64,000 nt of DNA from Amphiura filiformis. Taxonomy: Eukaryota; Echinodermata; Ophiuroidea; Amphilepidida; Amphiuridae. A program made the position numbers and the translations under genes. Under the pieces are notes generated by a model, which made no database searches, was not told the DNA's origin, and saw only the letters and a program-made list of their open reading frames with translations. Positions 11,241 to 22,700 of this stretch are shown here, piece after piece. The stretch's first letter is position 1, and every line of letters starts with the position of its first letter. The stretch spans positions 40,326,526-40,390,525 of the forward strand of contig NC_092637.1 of the NCBI RefSeq assembly GCF_039555335.1, written 5' to 3'.

Positions 11241-11880
11241 TTAGCAACAATCAGGGACTTGCAACAAAGGGGACTTTAATTATTTCACAAGAAAAAGACT
11301 GAACCAGGTTTGAACTACTAGCATCGCTAAACTAATTTGACTGCTCATTTAACTGATAAAATGAACAAAAGAAATACATAATGCTTATTTGAAACACCAT
11401 TTCCACATTATGTTGCTACAAGAAATAAAACATGTCATAACTATACCAAAGGTTTTCCTAAAAATTATATAAAAATGCCCATGAAACAATACTATTTCAG
11501 ATAAGGAAATTAAAAAGAAAGTACAACTATAATAAAATAATATAATAATCAACTAAAAGGGGGACCAACACACTAATCCGGGATGAAGGAAATTACTTCC
11601 TGCCACACATCTATGACCAGCTCCTAAAACCCGAAACAGCGCCACCAACGTCAAGCTCCAAAAGGAAGCAGACAAGGATGACTGGGAGAATTGGTCAGTC
11701 GATTTGAGAAAGTGGTACGATGTAGCAGGAAACATCATTGTAGGCATGTTTAACATAATTTTACCCAATATTCAATTGGATTTGTTCGCATGAAATTTTA
11801 CAAATTTTCATGAATTATGTTATCCTGGTTACAGGAAGAACAAGCACCGTGATATCATATCCAATTTTCTTTCCTGATTT
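11241..11880. other. Intergenic, nothing recognised
   Basis: AT-rich, with no supportable gene or repeat boundary. Confidence 0.35.
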
Positions 11881-12060
11881 GGGCCATTTTAGTTGAAATC
11901 CTTATTCCATACACATAGACATGATGTTAATCTCCCACACACAGGGTGTAGATTTCATATGGAGTCATCCAGGCTAGTAATACCATTTGAAATTAACACT
12001 CACTGTATGGAAGATTGTGGTTATATCTTCCATAGGGGGATTATAACAGGAATAGCCCAT
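11881..12060. mobile_element. MITE family P, copy 2
   Basis: Carries ATCTCCCACACACAGGGTGT, the spacer ATTTGAAAT, and ends derived from TTGAAATCC and AGGAATAGCCC. It is more diverged than the copies at 15 kb. Confidence 0.65.
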
Positions 12061-12079
12061 CACCATTTGTTTCATTGTA

Positions 12080-12585
12080 TATGTGACCATCCACCACAAC
12101 TGAGCCCGGATGTTGCCAGTGCCACTATTGAGATATGCTCCACTGAACTTAACAATAAACAATAGGAAACAAAGGATTTATTGACTGTTTTATTGACTTT
12201 TCACTACTTAAATGTCAAGTATTATAGACATGATATAGAGGCCCTGCATGAAATTATCGATTGGCTCCAAACAAAGGATTTGAACCGGTGTCCTTCACCA
12301 TAGTTATGACGGAGTGCAGTCCATTCAATCAAATGTTGTCATCAACCTATTTGATCGTAGTGCAGGGTTATGTGTGTGAGACAAACTGTCACGGTAGATT
12401 GCAATCATGCTTTTGTTGAATGCACTTGAGAAGTCCGCCATATTTACGGGATGATACGTCACATGCAAGGCCTCTATACATCATTTGAAAGCTAATTTCA
12501 AGCAGAATATTTTGGTTGAATATCTCAAAAATGATGATTGGCGACTTCAGGGCTCAGTTGTGCTGGATGGTCACATATCTTGCAT
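12080..12585. mobile_element. Composite element with ~38-bp inverted ends
   Basis: The left end, with TATGTGACCATCCACCACAA, is complementary to the right end, with TTGTGCTGGATGGTCACATA; CTGAGCCC/GGGCTCAG also pair. Inside, 12,240-12,490 is the inverse of the repeat at 1,375-1,650. Ends related to GACCATCCACCAC also occur near 48,500-48,750. Confidence 0.6.
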
Positions 12586-13048
12586 TGTTTATACATTGTA
12601 ATTATGGTAATTCATACAAATATTATAATTATTAAAAATAAAGCATGACTGAGTATGCCTCTACCCTCTTAGGTCGAATAATACATTGACTCTTAAATGA
12701 ATACGAAAAATATGAAAACTCAATAAAATTACCTTTTGAGTGCAGAAAAATTTACTTAATTGTTTCTTGTAGGGCAAAAGAAAGTGTCTCTCTCAAACAT
12801 GTGCTATGCTTTGTTTGAGTATAAAGCTAGCTATGTGAAACCCTGGGTTTTCTTTTCTTTCTTTTTTTAGAAAGATTTAAAAAAACAGGCTCACCGCACA
12901 GGGCTACATGCTAGAATGCCTTTCACACACTTGGATCAAAAAGAAAAATGTTTGGTTGCCCACTGCTGCCAACTGAAAAAAATAGAAATCTTGAGTCATT
13001 TTTTTTCCAATCACTTTTTTAAAAGAAACCTTAAATTTTGACAGTATC
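12586..13048. other. Intergenic, nothing recognised
   Basis: No supportable feature. Confidence 0.35.
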
Positions 13049-13368
13049 AAGGACTTTATAGACGAATCCAATTTCACACATTCCTACTCCTCAATGGCAG
13101 CCATAGCCGCGACGGGGACCCAGCTATCTCGCCTAAAATGTGAAATGATGTGGCCTTGAAGAGTATTTTAAACTGCATTCTATCACCCGTGTTACACGTA
13201 GACAAAAGAATGATGACAGTTTACAATACAAAAGAATCTAACATAGAATTTTAAGCGGGTTTAATCCACCCACTTGGGCACTCACAACACTTGTTTGGTG
13301 CATGCGGGGAACCAAATATGGCCGACCAAATCCCGACCATGACTTGGCTTGTTGGATTCGTCTATACA
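13049..13368. mobile_element. Short MITE with TATAGACGAATCCAA ends
   Basis: Perfect 15-bp inverted ends, TATAGACGAATCCAA at about 13,049 and TTGGATTCGTCTATA at about 13,353, enclose 290 bp without coding capacity. Confidence 0.6.
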
Positions 13369-14440
13369 TTTGGTATTCACTCACTTTATTTATTAAAATG
13401 AATATTTGATTAAAAACAAGAAGTATTTTTACCATCATATGCTCAAGCATTTGTCAATACTAGCCTTTTCAAAATGGGGAAAAAATGGAGGAAAAAAACC
13501 GACCTCCAAATTTTTGTCTTGGAAGGGCAACCAAACAATTTTATTGGGCCTTACGGGTGAAGCTTTGGGAGACAACCTTTTTTTGCACTAAAAGAATGAA
13601 ATGTTGAACAAAGCAATACAAGCTAAAAGACGAGGTTCTTAAAAAAAACATAACCTATTTGGCACTATCATAAATGGTTTTCATTAATTTAAAAAAACAA
13701 ATGATGAAAGAACTGTTCTCTGTTGTGGCCATGTCTTAAAAGTAAATACAATCAGAAATAATGACATTGCAATCATTTATTCATAACATTATGAATATAA
13801 AAACAATTATGCGATGCATGTGATCCAATCATATGTTATCGTTTGTAAACACATGGATGCAAATTACAGGTCATTAATATGATCACAATTGTCCGAAGTG
13901 CGTAATTGTTCCAATCTTGCACATGAAAATCCTGCACATCTTTTTGTAGCGCACAAACAAGCATGCGTAATCACTGCGAGTAAGCCCTGTACTTACATAT
14001 CGCCTATATTGCACATTAAAACAGTGAACAGACGATACACATTTGATAGTGTTATATTTATTCGCTGCCGTAGTGCACGTTAATAACCATTGGTTACTGC
14101 TCCAAGCCTGGACTCATGCATCTGTTCCGAATTTTGATATGCCATAGGCTTTGTGTTGTGATCATTTCGATCAGTGGTTCGTAACAAAGAAAGCGTGATC
14201 CAGTTGACATAGCAACGGTTATATTCTAACGTGCACTACGACAACGAATTAAGCAAATTTAAAAATGGCAGTAATATAATAATTGACAATAACAAGTTTG
14301 CACCATCTGTTTTACGGTCATAGCGTAAAATCACTTTTTTAGGTTAGGACAGGTGGTTCTTAACCTCCTCATTCAATGTATGTGTTTAATTGTTATGCTG
14401 TTATACTTTATATTTGAATGAAATAAAGATGAATGAATGA
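13369..14440. other. Intergenic, nothing recognised
   Basis: No gene supported on either strand; no clear repeat. Confidence 0.35.
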
Positions 14441-14446
14441 ATCATC

Positions 14447-14495
14447 AGGGTTTGTTTTGGGCCTCGGTATTTTACCTTGGCCCAAAAACAAACCC
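14447..14495. repeat. Short inverted repeat (hairpin)
   Basis: GGTTTGTTTTGGGCC and GGCCCAAAAACAAACC can pair around a loop of about 15 nt. Its function is unknown and it may be a MITE remnant. Confidence 0.6.
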
Positions 14496-14550
14496 CTGTG
14501 CATTCACACAATGACCTAAAAACAGATAGCACACAATTACTGTCTAAATA

Positions 14551-14847
14551 TTTAACAAGGTCTCGGAACTTTTTTTTGAAAACTTGAAATGCTTTGGAAT
14601 GCTGAATGTATGTACCATAACCACTTGGTTTAAGCCCACCAACATCGATGGCAGATTTCACTTCAAGAATAGGGTGGGCTTATAACTGAGGAGGGGCTAT
14701 TTAACGAGGTCTCGGAACTTTTTTTGAAAACTTGAAATGCTTTGGAATGCTGAATGTATGTACCATAACCACTTGGTATAAGCCCACCAACATCGATGGC
14801 AGATTTTACTTCAAAAATAGGGTGGGCTTATAACTGAGTAGGGGCTA
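14551..14847 (+). repeat. Tandem duplication of ~149 bp
   Basis: 14,551-14,699 and 14,700-14,847 are nearly identical, both beginning TTTAAC(A/G)AGGTCTCGG and ending GGGGCTA, with only a handful of differences. It is a recent local duplication with no coding frame. Confidence 0.9.
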
Positions 14848-15157
14848 GTACTTGAATTTTAAAATAAGAACAATCATCCCCATTTGTATATGCCCAATGT
14901 ACCAGTAATTTCTAATGGAATGTGACAGAAGTATCATTGCCCAAGTCTATCAAGATCTAAGTGTGTTTATGCATGGAACAACCAATAAACATGTATTTGG
15001 GTGATTTTGATTGATTTGGGTGGGGAAATGCTGCGGCCATATCATGCTCAATTTGAGGTTACTGACCAAAGTGATGATCCTACGATTTATTCTGTATTGT
15101 ATTGGTGGGTCATTTGTATTCAGTCTATCATAGCCTGAGTTCACAACAATATATGTG

Positions 15158-15344
15158 CTCTTCCAGTTAATCGATACACCCCCTATGGAAGACATGACCT
15201 TAATCTCACACACAGGGGTATAGATTTCAAATGGAGTCACTCATTCAGGCAATCCCATTTGAAATCCACACTCCCTGTTTGGAAGATCAAGGTCATATTA
15301 TGTTTTCATGGGGTGTATGGATTTCAACTGGAATAGCCGAGCAA
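15158..15344. mobile_element. MITE family P, copy 3
   Basis: Near full length. CCCCTATGGAAGACATGACC and GGTCATATTATGTTTTCATG mark the arms, with a central TCACTCATTCAGG. Its ends derive from TTCCAGTT...AACTGGAA. Confidence 0.8.
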
Positions 15345-15831
15345 TCTCAAATCAGTAACAAATTTGTCAACATTTTCTGAGAAATTTGGAAAATGTATTT
15401 CTTTCCTCAACCTTTTTGTTTTATAAATTTGTAACACATCAGACCCTGAAAATGCCAACTTTCACAGCCAATTATTTATGTACACACTTCTGCACTATAA
15501 AGCCTATTACACGCTCCCCACACACCACACCCACACACCCCAACACTTGGTAAACCTTGGAAGCATGGTCACCTTTTAGTGACATATATTTACTCACCAT
15601 AAATGTACATATTACATTTACTGTCATTCAATGTACAATAGATTTGAAAAAATATAATTTCTTTCCTACTTCTGATGAATAAGGTGTTGCAAGTAATTTG
15701 TGCAAAAATGTAATTTGGTGTAAAATGCAAACCACATTTGTACAAATATATAATTATACCACCGTAATGGCAAACTGTTGCCATATGCCATGAACTTAGT
15801 CCCTATGGATAGGGCTGAATACACCATCAAT

Positions 15832-16013
15832 AGGCTGTTCCACTTGAAATCCATACACCCTCTATGGAAGACATTACCTTTATCTCTCACACAGAGGGGG
15901 TAGACTTCAAATGAAGTAACCCATTCAGGTAATCCCATTTGTAATTCACACTCCCTGTGTGGGAGATTAAGGTCATGGCTTCCATCCAGGGTGTATATAG
16001 ATTTCAACTGGAA
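15832..16013. mobile_element. MITE family P, copy 4
   Basis: Near full length: left end CTGTTCCACTTGAAATCCAT, right end ATTTCAACTGGAACAG, and an internal hairpin of the CTCTCACACAGAGGGG and CCCTGTGTGGGAGA arms. It lies about 615 bp beyond the PERK stop codon. Confidence 0.8.
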
Positions 16014-16628
16014 CAGCTTTGAGGCATCCAATACTTTTGCACTTTTTAATGGCCTAATAACGAACCCAAAACCAGACTTATATACATAGCACAATTAAAT
16101 GGAAGATGCTAACCACAGTAGCCCAATACAAGCCATAAAACCTTTGGCATCATTAAGGAATGCAGCTCAGTGGTTGCAGTACCCTTATCAGACTGTATCT
16201 AGAATAACTATCGCAGCCATGATCATGATGAGGTTTAGTGCTAGTGAACCATGGACAATCAGCAGTTAAGTTCTTTATTCAAGAGAATTTCAAGCTGTCT
16301 GTCTCAAACATGCAATATCGCAAATATGCAAGCACCGTCTGGTGTATAATAACCCATGGATTTAAATAGGCATCGTCATCACACACACCCTCAGACGCCT
16401 TCCTGGTTGAGCAAACTTGGTCTGTATGTATGAACTCTTGTTACAGAGTACCGGATCGAGTTTGGCTTGAATCATGGGTCAAATCATCGAGAAAGTCACC
16501 CCATTTTTCCCCCAAATGTCTTTTAACCATTCACTTCCATGTGTCAGATAATGGTCAAGTCATGGGAAAAATCTTCAAAAGTCACCCAATTGGGCTACTA
16601 AATAATCACAGGTTTGGCAACACTGGAT
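16014..16628 (-). other. Downstream region / probable 3' UTR of EIF2AK3
   Basis: Non-coding sequence following the PERK stop on the minus strand. The first AATAAA on that strand is at 16,274-16,279, about 350 bases past the stop. No other feature is seen. Confidence 0.4.
16274..16279 (-). terminator. Candidate poly(A) signal of EIF2AK3
   Basis: TTTATT on the + strand, i.e. AATAAA on the minus strand, about 350 nt downstream of the stop codon. It is the only canonical hexamer in that stretch. Confidence 0.35.
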
Positions 16629-16787
16629 TCAGTTACTAGAGTTGGATGAATATCTCTGCCGTGCACCGTTTGGTCTTGGTGGTACAAAGTCTCTGTACAT
16701 GTCACTGAATAGTTCACTCTGTGTAATTTCGGTAGCGTCTGGTCTCTTTTCAGGCGATGCGGAGAGTAGCCACTTGGCAAACTGTGC
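16629..16787 (-). CDS. EIF2AK3: EIF2AK3 exon 16 (terminal)
   Basis: 159 nt including the stop. It encodes [20 protein letters not shown], the conserved S-P-x-x-RP end of the kinase domain, and a short polar tail ending YSSNSSN. The acceptor is GTTTACAG|. Confidence 0.93.
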   Translation of the reverse strand, partial: AQFAKWLLSASPEKRPDATEITQSELFSDMYRDFVPPRPNGARQRYSSNSSN

Positions 16788-19700
16788 CTGTAAACAAGAG
16801 ATAAGAAATGTGGGCAAATTAAATTATTAGTGTTGCATGTCTTTGGCTTTTTTTAGTAGTGCACTACTCTATTTAAATCACATGTTTTGTTTACAAAAAT
16901 CATTGATTTAAATCAACTTTTTTTATTTTTGATAAATGCTAGTTAATATCTTCCTTAAATTGACTGTTTTACTTCATTCCTAATTTTTCTACAACTTTTG
17001 AATACAATTACAATACATCTATGATGATATTTCATCTATTGCTAAAAATTAATCTTGAAAGTGAAGAATTCAACAGGTTTTCCCCCATGATGATTTTACC
17101 AAGTTATTTCTTTGAAATTTTCACATGTAAAAACACATTTTGATTTTTTGTAAATATATATTATTGTGCATATCATATCTAGCATTCCACAGGTCTCTCT
17201 AAATTGACTTTATCAAGAGACAACATAAAAAATCTCTGGTGGTGATGACCCCCTAACCCTAACCCGCCAGGGGCTTTAAGGTTACACGAAGAAACGTATA
17301 AAAGACGTATAAAAGACGTATAAAGTTGTTCTCTAAAACAGAGTTTTCACAGTAATCAAATATCGCAGCAAGTGAAATGTTGGTGCATTGGATGTAGCTT
17401 AACATTTTTCTTGTGGATTTATGCAAATTTTTAGAATAACTTTGAAAATCCTTCGTTTAAAGCCGTTTTACGCACCATGTTCACAAGATCAAAAACGTGT
17501 TCCATGACGTTTTTTTCAAATGTGCGCCCCGTATAAAACCACGCCAAGTGATTGTTTTCCTCTTTTTTGTATTGTACTACGTACAAATCGATTAAAGAAA
17601 TAATGTTGCCATGGGGAAGAACCAAATACAGTACCGATTAAATTTTAAAAGCCTGTTTTTGGGGAACATTTTCGAGAATCTTGCCCGAGAAAAAACTGTT
17701 TTGTGAAATTATCGATATCTTGATTACGGGACGTTAATTTAGACATCTGAATACCTACATTATTTCTCAACATTCTGCCAATTGCTATCCCATTTGATTT
17801 TCACTCCACATTTAAGCTAGTATTGAAAAAAACAAAGAAATTCCTCCATCAGTTCGTTCAAAATTTCAGCGCCGACATGCGTGTTTATTCTAAGAGCCAT
17901 TGTGCGGACGCGATTGTAATCAAGTAATTGCATCCAATTATAGTTATATATCCGCTTCGAAAATCATTAATTGCGTAAGCTGATGTGTGGCCGAGTGGAT
18001 AGAGCATTGGACTGGGAATCTGTTAAGAACTATTTTTGTGGGTTCGAGTCCCCGTGTGGCTGAATTTTCTTTTTATTCTGTTTTTCTCATTTTTACTTCT
18101 TTCTTTCCTCTTTTCTTTCTCCTTTTCTTTTTTCATTTTCATAAATATAAACCGTGCCTATATATCACTTGCCTCATTGCGTCATCACACCACATGGGAT
18201 ACCTGTACGAATAGCGCATATATCAAGTAGTATTTTGTAGTACTCAGGCATGTTAGGGTTAACTGAGCCTATATTGAGTTTCGATAGTGGTCACCTAACC
18301 CTAACCCGCCAGGGGCTTTTTGGCAACGCGAAGGGAAAGAAGGCAGGAATAAAGAGATAAAAAAAAAGAAAGAAGTTGTTTGCTCGGGTGGGATTCAACC
18401 CGAGACCCCTTGCATGCCAACCACTGGCTCGGCGACACTTTGCCACAGGTCTTGGGCTTCGCTGGCCAGCGAAACCGTGGCTATATATCACTTAGGGCAA
18501 TTGCGTCATTACACCATGTGAGATGCACGCACGAACAGCCCATATATCAAGTAGTATTTTATAGTACTCAGGCATGTTAGGGTTAACTGAGCCTATATTG
18601 AGTTTCGATAGTGGTCACCTAACCCTAACCCGCCAGGGACTTTTTGGCAACGGGAAGGGAAAGAAGGCAGGAATAATGAGATAAAAAAAAAAAAAGTTGT
18701 TTGCTCGGGTGGGATTCGAACCCGAGACCCTCAAGATTACAACCACTGGCTCGGCGACACTTTGCCACAGGTCTTGGGCTTCGCTGGCCAGCGAAACCGT
18801 GCCTATATATCACTTGCGTCGTCACACCACGTGGGATGCATGCACGAACAGCGCACATATCAAGTAGTATTTTGCAGTACCAAGGCGTGTTAGGGTTAAG
18901 ACTGCAAATAATTACCTCAGTTGGTAGCTCTTTTGTGAACCTTAATGGAAATCGAATCTGTCTGGCTGTTGTCAAGATCTAAAATAAATAACATAAATTT
19001 AAACATGAGATCATAATTGGCAAGTTGTAAGGTATATTTTAAGAATAAAACCTATATTATGTGACATGATCAAGGGGAATGAGTCACATGTCGGCCCTGC
19101 TGGTCGAAAATAAGTTTTGCATATGTTTCTAAAGCACACATTTAGAGCTTTCAGAAACTGAAAACCTCATGTTGATATGATTTTTTGTTGCGAAGTTACG
19201 TCAATTTATCAATTAGGGTACTGAAAACAAAATAGAACAAAAGAATTTTAACACTTTCTTTGCCAATATCTCAAAATCAATATTAGTGACATCTGACTCA
19301 TTTCCCTTGATCGCGTCACATATAACAGGCAGGTGTCAACGACCTTTTTATTAAATCAACTGAAGAAAATTACCACGCCTGTGATCCACTGGAAAGGTTG
19401 CTGCATACCACTTTTGGCACAGGTACCAGGGATTGCAGACCCCTGTATAACATATTTAGTTTCAATGTTTAATTTGTAGAACAGTATTGATTCACAGCTA
19501 CTGTCTTTGTTGCTAACCAGCAAAGGAGCAAAATTCATCAAATTCATGTGTCTTAAATGACTGAAGAAACCTCCCTGTACCAAGTGGCTGCTTTGCCATG
19601 TTCAAAAACAATATTCTGTGAACACTACTACTCGTAAAAATATATCTTAAAAAATCTGACAAACAAAAGTCTTTTTTTTAAATAGTATTTTCATATTTCA

Positions 19701-22700
19701 ATTTTCATATGTTGGGTATAAAATGTGCAAAATCGTAGCTATCCCTGGTCATCTGTCTAGCACCTGAGGGGCCTGTGGCTCAAAACTGGATCAGAGAAAA
19801 CAGTTTTTTCTTATTTTCTACCTTTCCTTCCCCTTCACCAAAAAACACCTGGGTGTTAGGGTTAAATACTTACTTTAATGCGTTCCATTTGAGTTGAGAA
19901 GGGATGCAGCAATTCAAAGAATATGAGACCCAATGAAAAGATGTCAACCTTGTAGTCATAGCTTCCTCCACTCAACTGAAATGTTAAAAAATTTATAAAA
20001 ATATATTTAATAATTTGAAACTTAAAAAAAATACTAACATTTTCATTTCAAATGAGACACAGTGATACATACTCGTTTGCAGGTAGGTCCGCAGTTTAAT
20101 AGCGAAAAGTCTTGTGTGTGTCCTCTTTTGCAGTTAAACATGCACACATATTAGGAAAACAACCTCAACAACTACGCACACACTGCTTACATGTACATAC
20201 ACACACCACCCTGAAAACCATCACATTTCAACATCCATTGATACTGGGCTATTCCAGTTGGAATCCATACACCCCTATGGAAGACATGATCTTCCACACA
20301 GGGAGTGTGAATTTTAAATGGAGTTACTTGAATGGGCGACTCCATTTGAAATCTACACCCCGTGTCTGGGAGATTAAGGTCATGTCTTCCACAGGGGGTG
20401 TACAGATTATAACCGGAATAGCCCAATGCACATCAAAATGAACTCGCAGGGCCTGTCTTTTGGAATTTTCAGGAGAGCATTAAATAGCTCTTCTGGAGTC
20501 TTCAAGGAGAGCTGTTTAGTGCATTTACAATAGAATGTAAGGAGAGAATGGTCAACTAAGGAGAGCTAAAATCACTCTCTTATATAAGATTTAAGGAGAG
20601 CAGTAGGGGCGATTGCTCTCGCTCTCCTCAAAAGGCAGTCCCTGAGACTACTCCCAACTTACTTGTTCTGGGCTCATGTACAGCTGAGTTCCCACCTGTC
20701 CAGTATGTCGTCTGTCTATTGGACTTCTAATGCCTCCATCACTGGATGCGTCCGAGTCTGGATCAGTGTCGGTATCAATAGCTGTGACCAGACCAAAGTC
20801 TCCAATCTTGATGGTCCCATTCAAGGAGAAGAAGATATTGGAAGGCTATATACAAATGTAAGAAAACAACAAGAATGTATAAAATATTATCTTCTGATAG
20901 CAGGACAAAATATTTATAATAATATGAAATGTTTGTTATAATAAATTGGACAGACTTGAATTTTTGGTAAGATGTTAGTTTTATGATGTTAATGGTTTTT
21001 TTTAATTGGCCCAAAAACTTGTATATTTCTTCACACTTTTATTGCATGCCTTTAAAGTGCTTTCTGCTTATTCATTTTTGCTATAGTTTAGGTTTTTAAT
21101 GGTCAATTTAAATATCGGGCTCTATTACTGACATAAAATATTCTGAATTCATCAGGCTTGCTAGCTCATAAACATGCCTTGGCCTCATGGAATCTGAATC
21201 CATTTTGAAACCTCTCCAGTTCTGGCTAGTAGAATTTCACAGTTTGCGAAATTTAATTCTCAGCAAAAGATATGGCAAAAATTAATTCATAGAAATGTAC
21301 TGCCTTGTACACCAATCCATTTTCAAGAATCCATACATTTCCATATATTCAGGTCAAAATTCTAGCCCAGTCTCTTGGGGGTTGCACAGGTATTCTGAAG
21401 AGGCGTTATTCTGAATTGAGAAAAACAGGTTTATTCCAAAAGGACGTTATTCCGACAATTTTGGGTTGTGGTATGGGTATGGTATGGGTATGGTATGGGT
21501 TCGGGGTTAGTGTTAGAGTTATGCTTAAGATTTTGCACAAATTCGGAATAACGCCCCAATTGCTGAATTCAGAATAATTAATGCCCCTTCGGATTAACCC
21601 TTTGCGGAATAAACAGTAGGAACCTTCCCCTATAGTGAAAAATAACCTACCTTCAAATCCCTGTGTATCATGCCACATCCATGTACATAATGCACTGCCT
21701 CCAGAATTTGATCAAATATATGCAACAACCTTGTCCTGTCTCTACTCAGTGTATTACTACTCAACCAATCCTTAAGAGTCTCTTTTTGACACAGCTGCAT
21801 TTGTATATATAAATACACTCTTGGTATCGTCGTATGAAAGGTGAACATCTTCTCTGATGTGTTCTGTTCATGGCCGCCATTCCGGTGCAAACCGGATTGG
21901 ACTAGTTCTGGCCGGTGCAAACCAGCTGATTGTCTTTTAGACGTATCGTCTGTTTTAGCTGAATCTGTTTGTGTTGGACTGGATGATAGCGAATGATCCA
22001 ATGATTGGTCCTCTTTGTCCGCGCAACCGGAATCTTCGAAAACGATTTGGACAGAGTCTGTGTCTTCTAGTGGACTATACTGTTGAAATGGAATGGGTGC
22101 AATCTCTGAATGTGCGCTACCGCTTGTACTACTTATAGACGCCATAGCACGTGGGGTGGATGTCTCCAAATAGTCCCCTAACTGAGAAAACACTGCTGTT
22201 GAATTCAGCTCTGAGTCACTGTCAGACGCATTAGACTCCTCCACTGCTTGGAATTCTATACTGAAAGACCCGCTTTCATCTTTGTCTACACCTTTGGAGT
22301 CTAAACCACTAGGAAATCCTGTGCTGGAGTCTAACATATCCCATGTATTTGGATAGATAATATTATCTACAATGCTTGCAACTTTTTTTATCGGATTCTG
22401 AATTTCATCAGCACTCTCAGTAGTTTCTACTATCGGGTCTATAAAGCTCCCTGAGTGATGACTATTGGTATGGGTACGTTTTGCGAATTGTTTCGTATCT
22501 CGCACAAGATGGCTGTCCTTATTGAAGGTACAGGGTGTGGCGGATGTTGCGTTTGATGTTACAGTGTCGCTCAGCCCATCACTGTCAATAACAAGACAAC
22601 ATTAAAAGTTAAAGCCATAATTTATTTATTTATTTATTTATTTATTACACTTTATCACTGGACCAGAATTGCAAAAAAATATATAATAATATTGCACATA

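Noticed and set aside
17984..18062. Functional tRNA gene
   Set aside because: The A and B boxes are good, but the anticodon arm does not fold cleanly and the 3' side runs into a long pyrimidine-rich tail. A tRNA-derived retroposon fits better.
18290..18900. Interstitial telomere
   Set aside because: CCCTAACCC occurs only once or twice at each element end, in opposite orientations. There is no TTAGGG array.
21305..21577. Short protein with [11 protein letters not shown] repeat
   Set aside because: It is a simple GGTATGGGTAT repeat inside EIF2AK3 intron 12, translated by chance.
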